NCBI RefSeq assembly: GCF_004297405.1
Contig: NZ_SCVC01000049.1
Span: 62,001 to 126,000 of the forward strand
Direction: 5' to 3'
DNA: 64,000 nt
Source: Reyranella sp.
GTDB taxonomy: Bacteria > Pseudomonadota > Alphaproteobacteria > Reyranellales > Reyranellaceae
Shown: one piece after another, positions 54,043-62,740 of the stretch
How the letters are laid out: every line of letters begins with the position of its first letter
How positions within the stretch are numbered: the first letter of the stretch is position 1
Notes under the pieces: model-generated
Database searches by the model: none
What the model saw: only the letters and a program-made list of their open reading frames with translations
What the model was told of the DNA's origin: nothing
Made by a program: the position numbers and the translations under genes

Positions 54043-55310
54043 TGCTAACTGGTATCGCAATCGTCCTATTGTTCACCCTGATCGCGTCGGGCCAGCAGGT
54101 CGCCATCGCCCTAGGGCTTGTCGCCACCATCCTGCTGTTGTTTTCGCTGAACGTGCCGTCCGTGACGCTAGCCCATGTCGCCTTCAGCTCGCTCGACAGC
54201 TACGCGCTCGTGGCGATTCCCTTCTTCATTCTGGCCGGCAATCTGGCGACCAAAGGCAACATCGCCGAGATGATCTTCGCTACCCTGGGCTCGATCCTGC
54301 GCTGCGTCCGCGGCGGTATGGCGATTAGCCTACTCGTGGCCGCAGTGTTCTTCGCCGCGATCAACGGCTCCAGCGTTGCTTGCGCGGCGGCGTTGGGGCC
54401 GGCGGCCACACGCGTGCTACCACAGGAGGGTTACCCGAAAGGATTCGCCGCCGCTCTGGTGGCGGTGGGCGGCACGCTGGGCATCATGATCCCGCCCTCG
54501 CTGTCCTTCATCCTGATCGGTGCGATGATGCAGCTGCCGATTACCGATCTGTTCATCGCGGGCATCATACCGGGCCTTCTTGAGGCCTCGTTGCTGGCGG
54601 TGGCTACTGTCTGGATGTCCTGGCGGAACAAGTACGGCATCAAGACCGAGCGGCCGGACTGGCGCGACTTCGGCAAGCAGTCGCGCAAATCTGGCCCGGC
54701 GCTGCTGCTGCCTGTCTTCATCATCGGTGGCATCTACTTCGGCGTAATGACGCCCACCGAAGATTCCGGCTTCGCAGTCGTCTATGCCGCCATCCTGGCT
54801 CTGATCGTCTACCGCACGATCGACCTGAAGGGTTTCTGGGAGACGTCCGGCGAGGCAGTCCTGCAATCGACCATGATCTTCATGGTCGTGATGGCGGGAA
54901 GCCTTCTAGCTTTCCTTCTGACGCGACTCGGATTGACCACGGAGCTGATCAATCTCGTCCAGTCGCTGGGGATCGATGAGTTCACGTTCCTGATCGTGAC
55001 GAATGTCGTACTGCTCATCCTGGGCTGCGTGTTCGATGGTGTGTCGCTGATCATTCTCACGGCGCCAGTTCTGTTTCCCATCGCCACCGCTCTGGGCATT
55101 AATCCGATCCATTTCGCGGTCATCATGACGGCGCTGGTCGAAATCGCCACCATCACGCCGCCGGTCGGGTTGAACCTGTTCGTCATGAGCCAGATAACGG
55201 GAATCAAGCTTGAAGGCATCGTCAAGGCGGTTATTCGATTCTACGGTGTTCGCCTGTTCGCGTTGGTGCTGATCAACACCTTCCCATGGCTCTCGCTGGC
55301 ATTGCTTTGA
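54042..55310 (+). CDS. dctM: TRAP transporter large membrane subunit (DctM)
   Basis: 422 residues from ATG 54042, strongly hydrophobic with about 12 segments. Landmarks: ALVAIPFFILAGNLATKGNI, INGSSVACAAALGPAATRVL, VGGTLGIMIPPSLSFILIGA and ITPPVGLNLFVMSQITGIK. It carries a dicarboxylate into the cell using a sodium or proton gradient. The frame is open further upstream, overlapping dctQ, but that part is not protein-like. Confidence 0.92.
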   Translation: MLTGIAIVLLFTLIASGQQVAIALGLVATILLLFSLNVPSVTLAHVAFSSLDSYALVAIPFFILAGNLATKGNIAEMIFATLGSILRCVRGGMAISLLVAAVFFAAINGSSVACAAALGPAATRVLPQEGYPKGFAAALVAVGGTLGIMIPPSLSFILIGAMMQLPITDLFIAGIIPGLLEASLLAVATVWMSWRNKYGIKTERPDWRDFGKQSRKSGPALLLPVFIIGGIYFGVMTPTEDSGFAVVYAAILALIVYRTIDLKGFWETSGEAVLQSTMIFMVVMAGSLLAFLLTRLGLTTELINLVQSLGIDEFTFLIVTNVVLLILGCVFDGVSLIILTAPVLFPIATALGINPIHFAVIMTALVEIATITPPVGLNLFVMSQITGIKLEGIVKAVIRFYGVRLFALVLINTFPWLSLALL

Positions 55311-55343
55311 ACAAGAAAACAGGGCTTTAGGAGGAGGGACGCG

Positions 55344-56333
55344 ATGAAATTCACAAGAATAGCTACCGCGATCACAATCGGCGCCGTCGCAATGCTGACG
55401 CCGGTCGTTGCGACGGCAGCCGACATGGTGATCACGTCGGAAATCGCCGGCACGCATTGGAAAGCCAGGCAGATGGATACGCTGGCCGCCGACATCACCA
55501 AGCGCACCAACGGGCGCATAAACGCCAAAGTGTTCCACGCCAGCACGCTCTATAAGGACAAGGATGCCCTTGCCGCGCTCAGCACCGGCGCCGTGCACAT
55601 GGTCTGGCCGGTGAGCAACTACCTCGAGAACGTCAATCCGGCCTACGGCATCATCAGCCTGCCGTTCAGCGTCAAGGACTCGATGATGCAGAACGACGAG
55701 TTTCGTGCTGGGCTGACGTCGCTGATGTCGTCGCTGGTCGAGGACAAAGGACTTAAGGTGCTCGGGATCGCTCGCACCTCGGAAGGCATCTTCCTGTCGA
55801 AGACGCCGATCGCGGTGGTGGCGGACATGAAAGGAAAGAAGATACGCATCCCCAGCGGTCGCGTGCTGCAGAACCTGATGACGCGCTACGGCGCCAATCC
55901 GGTCGCAATGGCGACGACGGAAATCGCCACGGCCTTCGCCCAAGGTGCCATTGATGTTGTTTATACCTCGCCGGGCGGCTGGGAAATGGTCGGCACCATG
56001 GCCAAGCACGCCACCACCGTACCTGGCATGCAGATCTTCACCTATGCCGTCGTAGTCCACAAGAACTGGCTCGCCGGCCTCTCGGCGGCGGATCGCGACG
56101 CCGTGCTGGCGGCGACGGCCGACGCCATGAAGAAGCAGTGGCCGGAGGCGATGGCCGAAGACATCAAGGCGCTGGAAAACATGGTGGGTAAGGGCGGCAT
56201 CTCCACGCGCTTGAACGGCAAGTCGGTCGAGGAGTTTGAGAAGCTGGCCGCAGAGGTGAGCGATGATTTTCGCAAGAAGTATCCTAACGTCTCCGCCAAA
56301 TACGACGCTCTGAAGGCGAAGCTGCCAAAGTAG
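55344..56333 (+). CDS. dctP: TRAP transporter substrate-binding protein (DctP)
   Basis: 329 residues with an N-terminal export signal (KFTRIATAITIGAVAMLTPV, cleavage near ATA-AD at about residue 27). KRTNGRINAKVFHASTLYKD and GARTSEG-like GIARTSEGIFLSKTPI lie in the binding domain, and GKKIRIPSGRVLQNL is the family's ligand-contact segment. The conserved Arg in the IRIPSGR segment usually grips a carboxylate, so a carboxylic acid ligand is likely. AGGAGG precedes the start. It completes the TRAP system. Confidence 0.9.
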   Translation: MKFTRIATAITIGAVAMLTPVVATAADMVITSEIAGTHWKARQMDTLAADITKRTNGRINAKVFHASTLYKDKDALAALSTGAVHMVWPVSNYLENVNPAYGIISLPFSVKDSMMQNDEFRAGLTSLMSSLVEDKGLKVLGIARTSEGIFLSKTPIAVVADMKGKKIRIPSGRVLQNLMTRYGANPVAMATTEIATAFAQGAIDVVYTSPGGWEMVGTMAKHATTVPGMQIFTYAVVVHKNWLAGLSAADRDAVLAATADAMKKQWPEAMAEDIKALENMVGKGGISTRLNGKSVEEFEKLAAEVSDDFRKKYPNVSAKYDALKAKLPK

Positions 56334-56502
56334 TAAACCTGAGCGATAGATAGTCAGGATGTGAGAACCGGGGAATGGCGAAAAGACCTGCGCGTCGAAA
56401 CGCCATTCCCTCTTGCTCCTTATTGCCGCAGGGCATTGATCGCCTGGTGAAATGCAGCCAAATCGCGCTCGGGCGGTGCAAAGAGAAGAGGGAAGTCAGG
56501 TC

Positions 56503-57864
56503 ATGGGTGAGCAGAAGAAAAGACAAATGACGCTCGTGGCGTTCCTGCAGGCGCAAAACTGCTCAAACTATCCGGCGTCGTGGCGGCATCCGCAGACCAT
56601 GCCCGATTTCATGTCACCGCAGTACTACCAGCGCATCGCCCGCACGCTCGAAGAGGGCAAGTTCGACCTGGCGTTCTTCGACGACCGGCTGGCCATGCCC
56701 GACCGCTACGGCGACGACTACGAGGAATCGGTGCGGCATGGCATTCGAGTCGTGAAGATGGACCTGGTTTCCATCATGACGGCGATGGGTTTGGCGACAC
56801 AGCATCTGGGCATCGGCGGCACGTACTCGACGACCTACTACGAGCCGTTCCATGTCGCGCGCGTCTTTGCCACGCTCGACCTGATGATCGGCGGTCGCGC
56901 CGCCTGGAACGTGGTCACCTCGCTGAACGATTCGGAGGCGGTGAATTTCAGCCAGACCGAGCATCTCGAACACGATCTGCGCTACGACCGCGCCGACGAG
57001 TTCATGGAAGTCGTGCTGGGCCATTGGAATACCTGGGACAAGGACGCGATCCTGCTTGATCGCGAGAAAGGCATTTTCGCCGATCCCAAGAAGGTCCATC
57101 GTCTCGACCACAAGGGTAAATTCTTCCGTTCGCGCGGTCCGTTCACTGTGCCGCGCTCGCCGCAGGGCCATCCGGTCATCATCCAGGCCGGGCAGAGCGG
57201 TCGCGGCAAGACGTTTGCCTCGCGCTGGGGCGAGCTGATCTTCGTGATCTTCGCTAACCTGGCGCTGGGCAAGAAAATGTACGCCGATTTCAAGCAGCAG
57301 GTCGCGGCTGGCGGTCGCGATCCCGGCAAGGTCAAGCTGACGCCGGCGGTTTACGTTATTCCCGGCGAGACCAAGACCATGGCCGAGGAAAAGGCGGCGC
57401 TGATCGACAATCTGGCGCATCCGATGGATTCGCTGGCGCTGCTGTCAGAGGTGCTCAACTTCGATTTCGCGAGCAAGCCGATGGACGAGCCGTTCACCGA
57501 CGCCGAGCTGAAATCCATCGGCGGCCTGCAGGCCATGCGCGATCGGGTGATCCAGATCAGCGGCAAGGACAACCCGACGACGCGTGACTTCGTGCAGTAC
57601 AGCGGTCGCGGCACGATCCGCGAGGTTCCGACTTTTATCGGCACGCCGCAGGCAATCGCCGATCAGATGGAAGAGTGGTTCAACGGTGGGGCGTGCGACG
57701 GGTTCGTCATTGCCGCGACCCATATGCCCGGTGCTTACGAGGATTTTGTTCGCCTAGTGGTGCCGGAGCTGCAGCGTCGCTGCTTGTTCCGCAAGGAATA
57801 TCCCGGCAAGACGCTGCGCGATACGCTGGGGCTTTCGGTGCCGGAGAAATCGGCCGTCGGCTGA
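56503..57864 (+). CDS. NtaA/DszA-type FMN-dependent monooxygenase
   Basis: 453 residues from ATG 56503 (MGEQKKRQMTLVAFLQAQNC), after a GGAAGTCAGG region. The NtaA-type landmarks are SYPASWRHP-like NYPASWRHPQT, FDLAFFDDRLAMP, GGRAAWNVVTSLNDSEAVNF and YDRADEFMEVVLGHW, then PVIIQAGQSGRGKTFASRWG. This two-component branch uses reduced FMN from a separate reductase; relatives act on nitrilotriacetate, dibenzothiophene sulfone or other amine and ring substrates. It follows the TRAP genes after 170 bases on the same strand, so it may act on the transported compound. Confidence 0.88.
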   Translation: MGEQKKRQMTLVAFLQAQNCSNYPASWRHPQTMPDFMSPQYYQRIARTLEEGKFDLAFFDDRLAMPDRYGDDYEESVRHGIRVVKMDLVSIMTAMGLATQHLGIGGTYSTTYYEPFHVARVFATLDLMIGGRAAWNVVTSLNDSEAVNFSQTEHLEHDLRYDRADEFMEVVLGHWNTWDKDAILLDREKGIFADPKKVHRLDHKGKFFRSRGPFTVPRSPQGHPVIIQAGQSGRGKTFASRWGELIFVIFANLALGKKMYADFKQQVAAGGRDPGKVKLTPAVYVIPGETKTMAEEKAALIDNLAHPMDSLALLSEVLNFDFASKPMDEPFTDAELKSIGGLQAMRDRVIQISGKDNPTTRDFVQYSGRGTIREVPTFIGTPQAIADQMEEWFNGGACDGFVIAATHMPGAYEDFVRLVVPELQRRCLFRKEYPGKTLRDTLGLSVPEKSAVG

Positions 57865-57959
57865 AGTGCAGCGAGCGGGTCTGCCTGTTCGGCGGCCAAG
57901 ATCATGTTGCGGACCAGCGGGCAGATCTTCTCCGGCCAGCGCTTGCCAGAATCGGCTTT

Positions 57960-59126
57960 TTAGTAAGACTTCGGCAGTCCTAGTACCTTTTCGGCAATGA
58001 AGCAGAGGATCAATTGCTCGCTGACCGGGGCAATACGGCAAATCATCACTTCCCGCAGATAGCGCTCGACATGAAATTCCTTGGCGTAGCCGTAGCCGCC
58101 GTGGGTCATCACCGCCTGAAGACATGCATTGTAACCAGCCTGCGCCCCAAGATACTTCGCGGCATTGGCTTCAGCGCCACAATCCTTTCCGTTGTCGTAA
58201 AGCCAAGCGGCTTTGAACGCCATCAAGTTGGCGGCCTCAAGCTCCATCCAGTTCTGCGCCAGCGGGTGCTGAATTGCCTGGTTCTGACCGATGGGACGGC
58301 CGAAGACGACTCGTTCCTTAGCATATTGAGTCGCTCGCTTGAGTGCCAGCTTCCCGATGCCGATGGCCTCGGCACCAATCAACACTCGCTCTGGATTGAG
58401 ACCATGCAGGAGATACCGAAACCCCTTGCCTTCCTCGCCAATGCGATCCTCAAGCGGCACTTTGAGTCCGTCGATGAAAACCTGATTGGAATCGACGGCC
58501 TTCCGGCCCATTTTCTCGATTTCGTGCACCTCAATGAATTTGCGGTCGAAGTCGGTGTAGAATAATGAGAGACCATCCGTCGCCCGCTTGCATTGGTCCT
58601 GCGGTGTGGTCCGGGCAATCAGCAGCATCTTGTCTGCCACCTGCGCGGTCGAGGTCCAGACCTTGTGGCCATGCACGATATAGCCGTTGCCGTTGCGGTC
58701 GGCGCGGGTCGTCAGCGATGTCGTATTGAGCCCAGAATTGGGCTCGGTGACGGCAAAACAGCCCTTGACCCTGCCCTGGATAATGGGAGGCAGCATGCGA
58801 CGTTTTTGTTCTTCAGTTCCGAACACCACGATCGGATTGGGTCCAAAGACATTGAGATGGATCGCCGATGCTCCCTGCAAGGCGGCACCAGACTCGGCCA
58901 CTGTCTGCATGACCAAGGCCGCCTCGGTGATGCCGAGACCTGCGCCACCGAATTCCTCCGGCATGGCAATTCCCAGCCAGCCGGCATCCGCGATTGCCTT
59001 GTAAAATTCCTCCGGAAAGCCGCCATATTTGTCCTTCTTCAGCCAGTAGCCGTCGTCGAACTGGGCGCAGAGCCGACTTACGTTCTCGCGGATTTGCTCA
59101 TGCGCATTGGTAAAAGCATAGTCCAT
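57960..59126 (-). CDS. Acyl-CoA dehydrogenase
   Basis: 388 residues, starting MDYAFTNAHEQIRENVSRLC. Landmarks: GIAMPEEFGGAGLGITEAAL, CFAVTEPNSGLNTTSLTTRA, VHGHKVWTSTAQVADKMLLI, and THGGYGYAKEFHVERYLREV near the C-terminus. The typical EGTxxI catalytic segment is replaced by ICRIAPVSEQLILCFIAEKV, as in the branch that uses another Glu. It is leftward and lies downstream of a CoA ligase on the same strand, so the two could act in sequence. It converges on the NtaA-type gene. Confidence 0.9.
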   Translation of the reverse strand: MDYAFTNAHEQIRENVSRLCAQFDDGYWLKKDKYGGFPEEFYKAIADAGWLGIAMPEEFGGAGLGITEAALVMQTVAESGAALQGASAIHLNVFGPNPIVVFGTEEQKRRMLPPIIQGRVKGCFAVTEPNSGLNTTSLTTRADRNGNGYIVHGHKVWTSTAQVADKMLLIARTTPQDQCKRATDGLSLFYTDFDRKFIEVHEIEKMGRKAVDSNQVFIDGLKVPLEDRIGEEGKGFRYLLHGLNPERVLIGAEAIGIGKLALKRATQYAKERVVFGRPIGQNQAIQHPLAQNWMELEAANLMAFKAAWLYDNGKDCGAEANAAKYLGAQAGYNACLQAVMTHGGYGYAKEFHVERYLREVMICRIAPVSEQLILCFIAEKVLGLPKSY

Positions 59127-59209
59127 CGATGGTTCCCCAGAATTGTAGACTATTGAATGATTGCATCGAGCGTTCTAGCTCTTTCGCTAGGATGAACACT
59201 GAGCGACCA

Positions 59210-60664
59210 TTACGTCCCCGCACCGACGATTTCGCGAAGTTTGAATTTCTGCACCTTGCCACTTGGCGTCTTCGGTAAGGAGTCGAGGACTTCGAGGCGT
59301 TCAGGCCAATAGTTTTTTGCTACCGCATTCTCCGCCATGAAGCGTGACAGATCAACCAAGGTCAGTGACGTGCCCTCGCGTAGCACCACGCAGGCACAGG
59401 CTCTCTCACCCAGCCGTTCATCAGGCAATCCGACGATCGCTACTTCCTGGATCGCGGGATGGTGATACATGAGCTGCTCTATTTCGATCACCGGCACGTT
59501 CTCGCCGCCTCGGATGATAATGTCCTCGGAGCGACCGGTGATGCGGATGTAGCCGTCCTTGTCTTTGCGGGCGAGATCGCCGGTCTCAAACCAGCCATCC
59601 TCATCGACGGCGTAGAGATGCGGCCGCTTTAGATAACCGACAAAGGTACCGGGCCCGCGCGCTTGTAGCCGGCCTTCTTCATCGTCGGGCGCCGGTTTAC
59701 CCTTGTGATCGACGATCCGGACTTCCATACCTTGGCTCGGGCAGCCGTCGGTTTCGAAAACCTTTTCCGGTGGGTCGTCGAGCTTGGTGGTCGTTACCAG
59801 CCCATTCTCCGTCATGCCCCACCCCGAAATAACATGTGCGCAAAGAGTTTCAGTAGCCCGCCGTACCAAGATGCGCGGAATAGGTGCGCCCGCCGATACG
59901 AACGTTCGCAAGGACCGCAGGGCCGCGGGCCGACGTTCCGCCTCGGCAGTCAGATCCGCCAGAAATGGTGTCGAAGCCATGGTCATGGTCACTTGTTCTG
60001 CTTCGACAATGTCTGCCGCCTTCGTTGGATTCCAGATGTCTTGAAGGACAACGCGGCCTCCAAGATAGAGTGGCAGGACCAACCCGACCAGAAAACCAGT
60101 CTGATGCGCCATCGGTGATGCCATCAGCACTACGTCTTTAGCCGTAAGGCGAACGCGCTCTTCAAAGTATCGCACGCTATTTAGCAAAGTGTTTCCAGTA
60201 TGCGTGACTCCCTTGGGTTCGCCCGTCGTACCCGATGTATAAAGCAACTGGACTACCGTATCGGCCGAGCAGGGAACGATTGAGTCAGTCAATCTACTCG
60301 GTACGTTCAGCACCGCTTCAAAGTCGCGACTATCGCCCGAGCCGATAACCACAATATGCTCCAACGATGGCACTTTAGTCTTCAGCCGGTCTGCCATGGC
60401 CGCGTGATCAAAATCGCGGAAACTTCGTGGAACAATCAGTACGCGCGTCTCGGCCAATGAAAGCATGAACTCCATCTCCCGGTCACGGAAGATAGGCATG
60501 ACGGGATTTGTAACGGCGCCGATGCGCAACAGCGCAATATGGAGGACCACGAATTGCCACCAGTTCGGCAACTGAAGCGATACAACCTCTCCGGGTTTGA
60601 TCCCCAATCGCAAGAGATTGGCGGCGATGCGATCGGCGCTTTGTTGCAACTGCTCATAGGTCAA
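59210..60664 (-). CDS. Acyl-CoA ligase resembling cyclohexanecarboxylate-CoA ligase, N-terminally truncated
   Basis: 484 residues from TTG 60664. P-loop LLYTSGTTGEPKGVTHTGN, then GWGMTENG, FETGDLARKDKDGYIRITGR and the C-terminal KTPSGKVQKFKLREI are complete. The segment LQLPNWWQFVVLHIALLRIG and NPVMPIFRDREMEFMLSLAE is the pattern I associate with AliA-type ligases. About 45-50 residues are missing at the N-terminus: reading upstream gives TIGRRTI, then TGA and TAG stops. The ligase may therefore be impaired, or use an unusual start. It would feed the BadH/BadI route, where no intact ligase gene adjoins. Confidence 0.75.
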   Translation of the reverse strand: MTYEQLQQSADRIAANLLRLGIKPGEVVSLQLPNWWQFVVLHIALLRIGAVTNPVMPIFRDREMEFMLSLAETRVLIVPRSFRDFDHAAMADRLKTKVPSLEHIVVIGSGDSRDFEAVLNVPSRLTDSIVPCSADTVVQLLYTSGTTGEPKGVTHTGNTLLNSVRYFEERVRLTAKDVVLMASPMAHQTGFLVGLVLPLYLGGRVVLQDIWNPTKAADIVEAEQVTMTMASTPFLADLTAEAERRPAALRSLRTFVSAGAPIPRILVRRATETLCAHVISGWGMTENGLVTTTKLDDPPEKVFETDGCPSQGMEVRIVDHKGKPAPDDEEGRLQARGPGTFVGYLKRPHLYAVDEDGWFETGDLARKDKDGYIRITGRSEDIIIRGGENVPVIEIEQLMYHHPAIQEVAIVGLPDERLGERACACVVLREGTSLTLVDLSRFMAENAVAKNYWPERLEVLDSLPKTPSGKVQKFKLREIVGAGT

Positions 60665-60712
60665 AATCGTACGTCGGCCGATAGTGGTCTATCAGGCTAG
60701 ACTAGAGGTCTA

Positions 60713-60747
60713 CTCACATTTTATTCTAATGTATGATAGAATGTGAG
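60713..60747. promoter_or_regulatory. Long palindrome containing an operator copy
   Basis: CTCACATTtTAT and ATAgAATGTGAG form a 12-base pair with one mismatch around an 11-base centre. The inner TCTAATGTATGATAGA (60725-60740) is a 16-base operator match (left half perfect, right half 4 of 7). It is upstream of the truncated ligase gene. Confidence 0.55.
60725..60740. promoter_or_regulatory. Candidate regulon operator, copy near the ligase
   Basis: TCTAATGTATGATAGA, arms TTCTA and TAGAA perfectly paired, about 60 bases before the ligase start. Confidence 0.55.
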
Positions 60748-60759
60748 CAATGACAACAA

Positions 60760-60890
60760 TTGAGACCTAGATTTGTGTCGCCAATGACGAGCCCGAAAAT
60801 GCAATCTTGTCCGCATCTGCTGTCGCCGCTGAAAGTCGCGCAAACGACGTTGCGTAGTCGTAATCATAGGATCAATGCACACCCGCCTCG
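60760..60890. other. Left edge of the IS5-family element, not resolved
   Basis: The transposase N-terminus expected here is not found in any frame; an in-frame stop lies at 60867. The element is therefore truncated at its left side and the exact junction with the operator region is not visible. Confidence 0.4.
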
Positions 60891-61814
60891 ATGCTTCGGG
60901 CGATGCTGCTGCAGGTATTTTACAGCATCCGGTCGGAGCGCCAGTTGATGGAGCGGATGGAGTTCGATCTGTTGTTCCGATGGTTCGTGGGGTTGGGGGT
61001 GGATGATCCGGCCTGGGATCATTCGAGCTTCTCCAAGAACCGCAACCGACTTCTGGAAGGCGAGATCGCGGCCAAGTTCCTGGCCGCGGTGGTGGCTCAA
61101 CCGAAGGTCAAGCGGCTGCTGTCGAGCGACCACTTCTCGGTGGACGGCACGCTGCTGGAGGCTTGGGCGTCGCTCAAGAGCTTCCGTCGCAAGGCTGGTG
61201 GCGACAACGACAAAGACGGTCCGGGGCGCAATGCGGAGCGCAGCTTCCACAAGGAGAAGCGGTCCAACGAGACGCACCGCAGCACCACCGATCCCGAGGC
61301 ACGACTGTACAAGAAGGGCGATGGCCAGCCGGCCAAGCTCTGCTACCTGGGTCACGCTCTGATGGAGAATCGCCACGGTCTGGTGGTCGGCGGGGGTGCG
61401 ACACTGGCTACCGGCACGGCTGAACGGGAGGCAGCCCTTGCCCTGGTCGACGGCACGCGTCGATCCGAGCGGCGGATCACCTTGGGCGCCGACAAGGCTT
61501 ACGACGTGATGGAGTTCATTGGCGACCTCAGGGGCCGGTCGGTCACGCCGCACATCGCCATAAACGGACACCGGACGAAGACCGGCAAGCGACGCAGGAC
61601 GGCCATCGACCGCCGAACCCTGCGTCACGCCGGCTACGAGGTCAGCCAACGCTGCCGCAGGCGCATCGAGGAGGTCTTCGGCTGGATCAAGAGTTCCGCC
61701 GGCCTGGCCAAGGTCAAGCTGCGAGGACGCTCCAGGGTCGATGCTGCCTTCACCATGGCGCTTGCAGCCTACAATCTGATCCGCCTGCCCAAGCTGCTGT
61801 CGGTTCCGACATGA
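60891..61814 (+). CDS. IS5-family transposase, N-terminus missing
   Basis: 307 residues from ATG 60891 (MLRAMLLQVFYSIRSERQLM). LLFRWFVGLGVDDPAWDHSS, the catalytic HFSVDGTLLEAWASLKSF, GADKAYDVMEFI (second Asp) and RIEEVFGWIKSSAGLAKVKL (Glu) form a complete DDE core. Relatives have about 40 extra residues ahead of this point, which are absent here. The element has inserted into a CoA-ligase gene whose other part lies to the right. Confidence 0.85.
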   Translation: MLRAMLLQVFYSIRSERQLMERMEFDLLFRWFVGLGVDDPAWDHSSFSKNRNRLLEGEIAAKFLAAVVAQPKVKRLLSSDHFSVDGTLLEAWASLKSFRRKAGGDNDKDGPGRNAERSFHKEKRSNETHRSTTDPEARLYKKGDGQPAKLCYLGHALMENRHGLVVGGGATLATGTAEREAALALVDGTRRSERRITLGADKAYDVMEFIGDLRGRSVTPHIAINGHRTKTGKRRRTAIDRRTLRHAGYEVSQRCRRRIEEVFGWIKSSAGLAKVKLRGRSRVDAAFTMALAAYNLIRLPKLLSVPT

Positions 61815-62197
61815 GCGTGCAGGGCAAGTGGCGCGTTGTTGAGACCCCCGAGCACGATATGGCTGGGCTGGGCTCCTACATCCTGTTCAGTGAGGATCAT
61901 GGCGAGTTCGCCTTGGACTGCCTCACCGGTTCCATCCATGGCCGCTGCGAAGGCGCCGCCGTCGAGTTCACCTGGGAAGGTAACGACGAGATGGAGGCAA
62001 CAGGTGGCCACGGCTGGGCAGAGCTCCAGGACGATGGCTCCCTCGAAGGAGAGATCTGCCTCCACCATGGCGACGACATTCCCTTCATCGCCCGCCGAGA
62101 CACTACTTCTTCAACAGCCTGCCAGGTCAAAATCGAGGCAGTTCACGTGCAGCCTCGCGATCTCCGCTCGATGGCTGATCAGAGCGCCCTTGGGTAG
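61811..62197 (+). CDS. IS passenger protein of unknown function
   Basis: 128 residues from ATG 61811, overlapping the transposase stop by 4 bases (ATGA). The sequence reads MSVQGKWRVVETPEHDMAGL, then GRCEGAAVEFTWEGNDEM and LEGEICLHHGDDIPFIARRD. A small acidic protein of this type often follows IS5-family transposases, but its role is unknown to me. The last 25-30 residues probably derive from the flanking ligase gene, as the element ends near 62120. Confidence 0.7.
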   Translation: MSVQGKWRVVETPEHDMAGLGSYILFSEDHGEFALDCLTGSIHGRCEGAAVEFTWEGNDEMEATGGHGWAELQDDGSLEGEICLHHGDDIPFIARRDTTSSTACQVKIEAVHVQPRDLRSMADQSALG

Positions 62198-62740
62198 TCC
62201 CGTCGTTCCGCTGGTGTAGATGATGACCAGACCGTCCTCCGGCTGTGCTGCAATGTCGGGCTCGTCGGCGGGCTGCGCCGCCAGCCGCTTCTCGTAGTCG
62301 GCCCCGAGTTCGATGATGGTGCTGCAACCGTGCTCACGGGCCGACAGCACGTGTGCGAACCGTTCCGATACCAGCGCTGCCCTCGGTGTTGTCAGCCGAA
62401 TGCAATGGAGCAGCTCCGCTTGGGTCAGACGCCAATTCAGAGCGCAGAAAATTAGCCCGAGCTTGGCGGCGGCGAACGCCAGCTCGAGGTACTCGCAACG
62501 GTTTTCGGAAAGGATCGCGATACGCTCACCGCGCTGCAGCCCCAACGCTGCCAAGGCGTGCGCGAGCCGATTCACGCGAGCGTTGAATTCCCCGTAACGC
62601 CACGTCCGGCCTCGATCGACTACGGCGGGTGCTTCCGGGCGCATCCGCGCCTGCACCCGTAAGAGCTCGCCGACGGTAATGCCGCTGGCTTGGGTCGCGA
62701 GGGTCGCATCTATACCGAGTGGCGTCTGTGACATTTTCAT
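62121..62740 (-). pseudogene. Adenylate-forming CoA ligase, 5' part only (cut by an IS5-family element)
   Basis: From ATG 62740 the minus strand reads MKMSQTPLGIDATLATQASG, LAHALAALGLQRGERIAILS and the P-loop DGLVIIYTSGTTGLPKGALI, about 205 residues. It then runs into the IS5-family element near 62121, so the rest of the adenylation and C-terminal domains is lost. The start overlaps the P450 stop by 4 bases (ATGA), so it was the second gene of the P450 operon. It was probably a medium- or long-chain acyl-CoA ligase. Confidence 0.88.

Noticed and set aside
35436..62121. A composite transposon carrying the region between the IS5-family copies
   Set aside because: The three IS5-family elements at 35.4, 48.1 and 60.9 kb have different transposases and so cannot act as a pair.
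60657..62137. A 12-base repeat AGGTCAAAATCG on both sides of the IS5 element as a target duplication or recombination scar
   Set aside because: The copies lie inside different ligase genes at non-equivalent codons and do not fit the element's ends; chance is a fair explanation.
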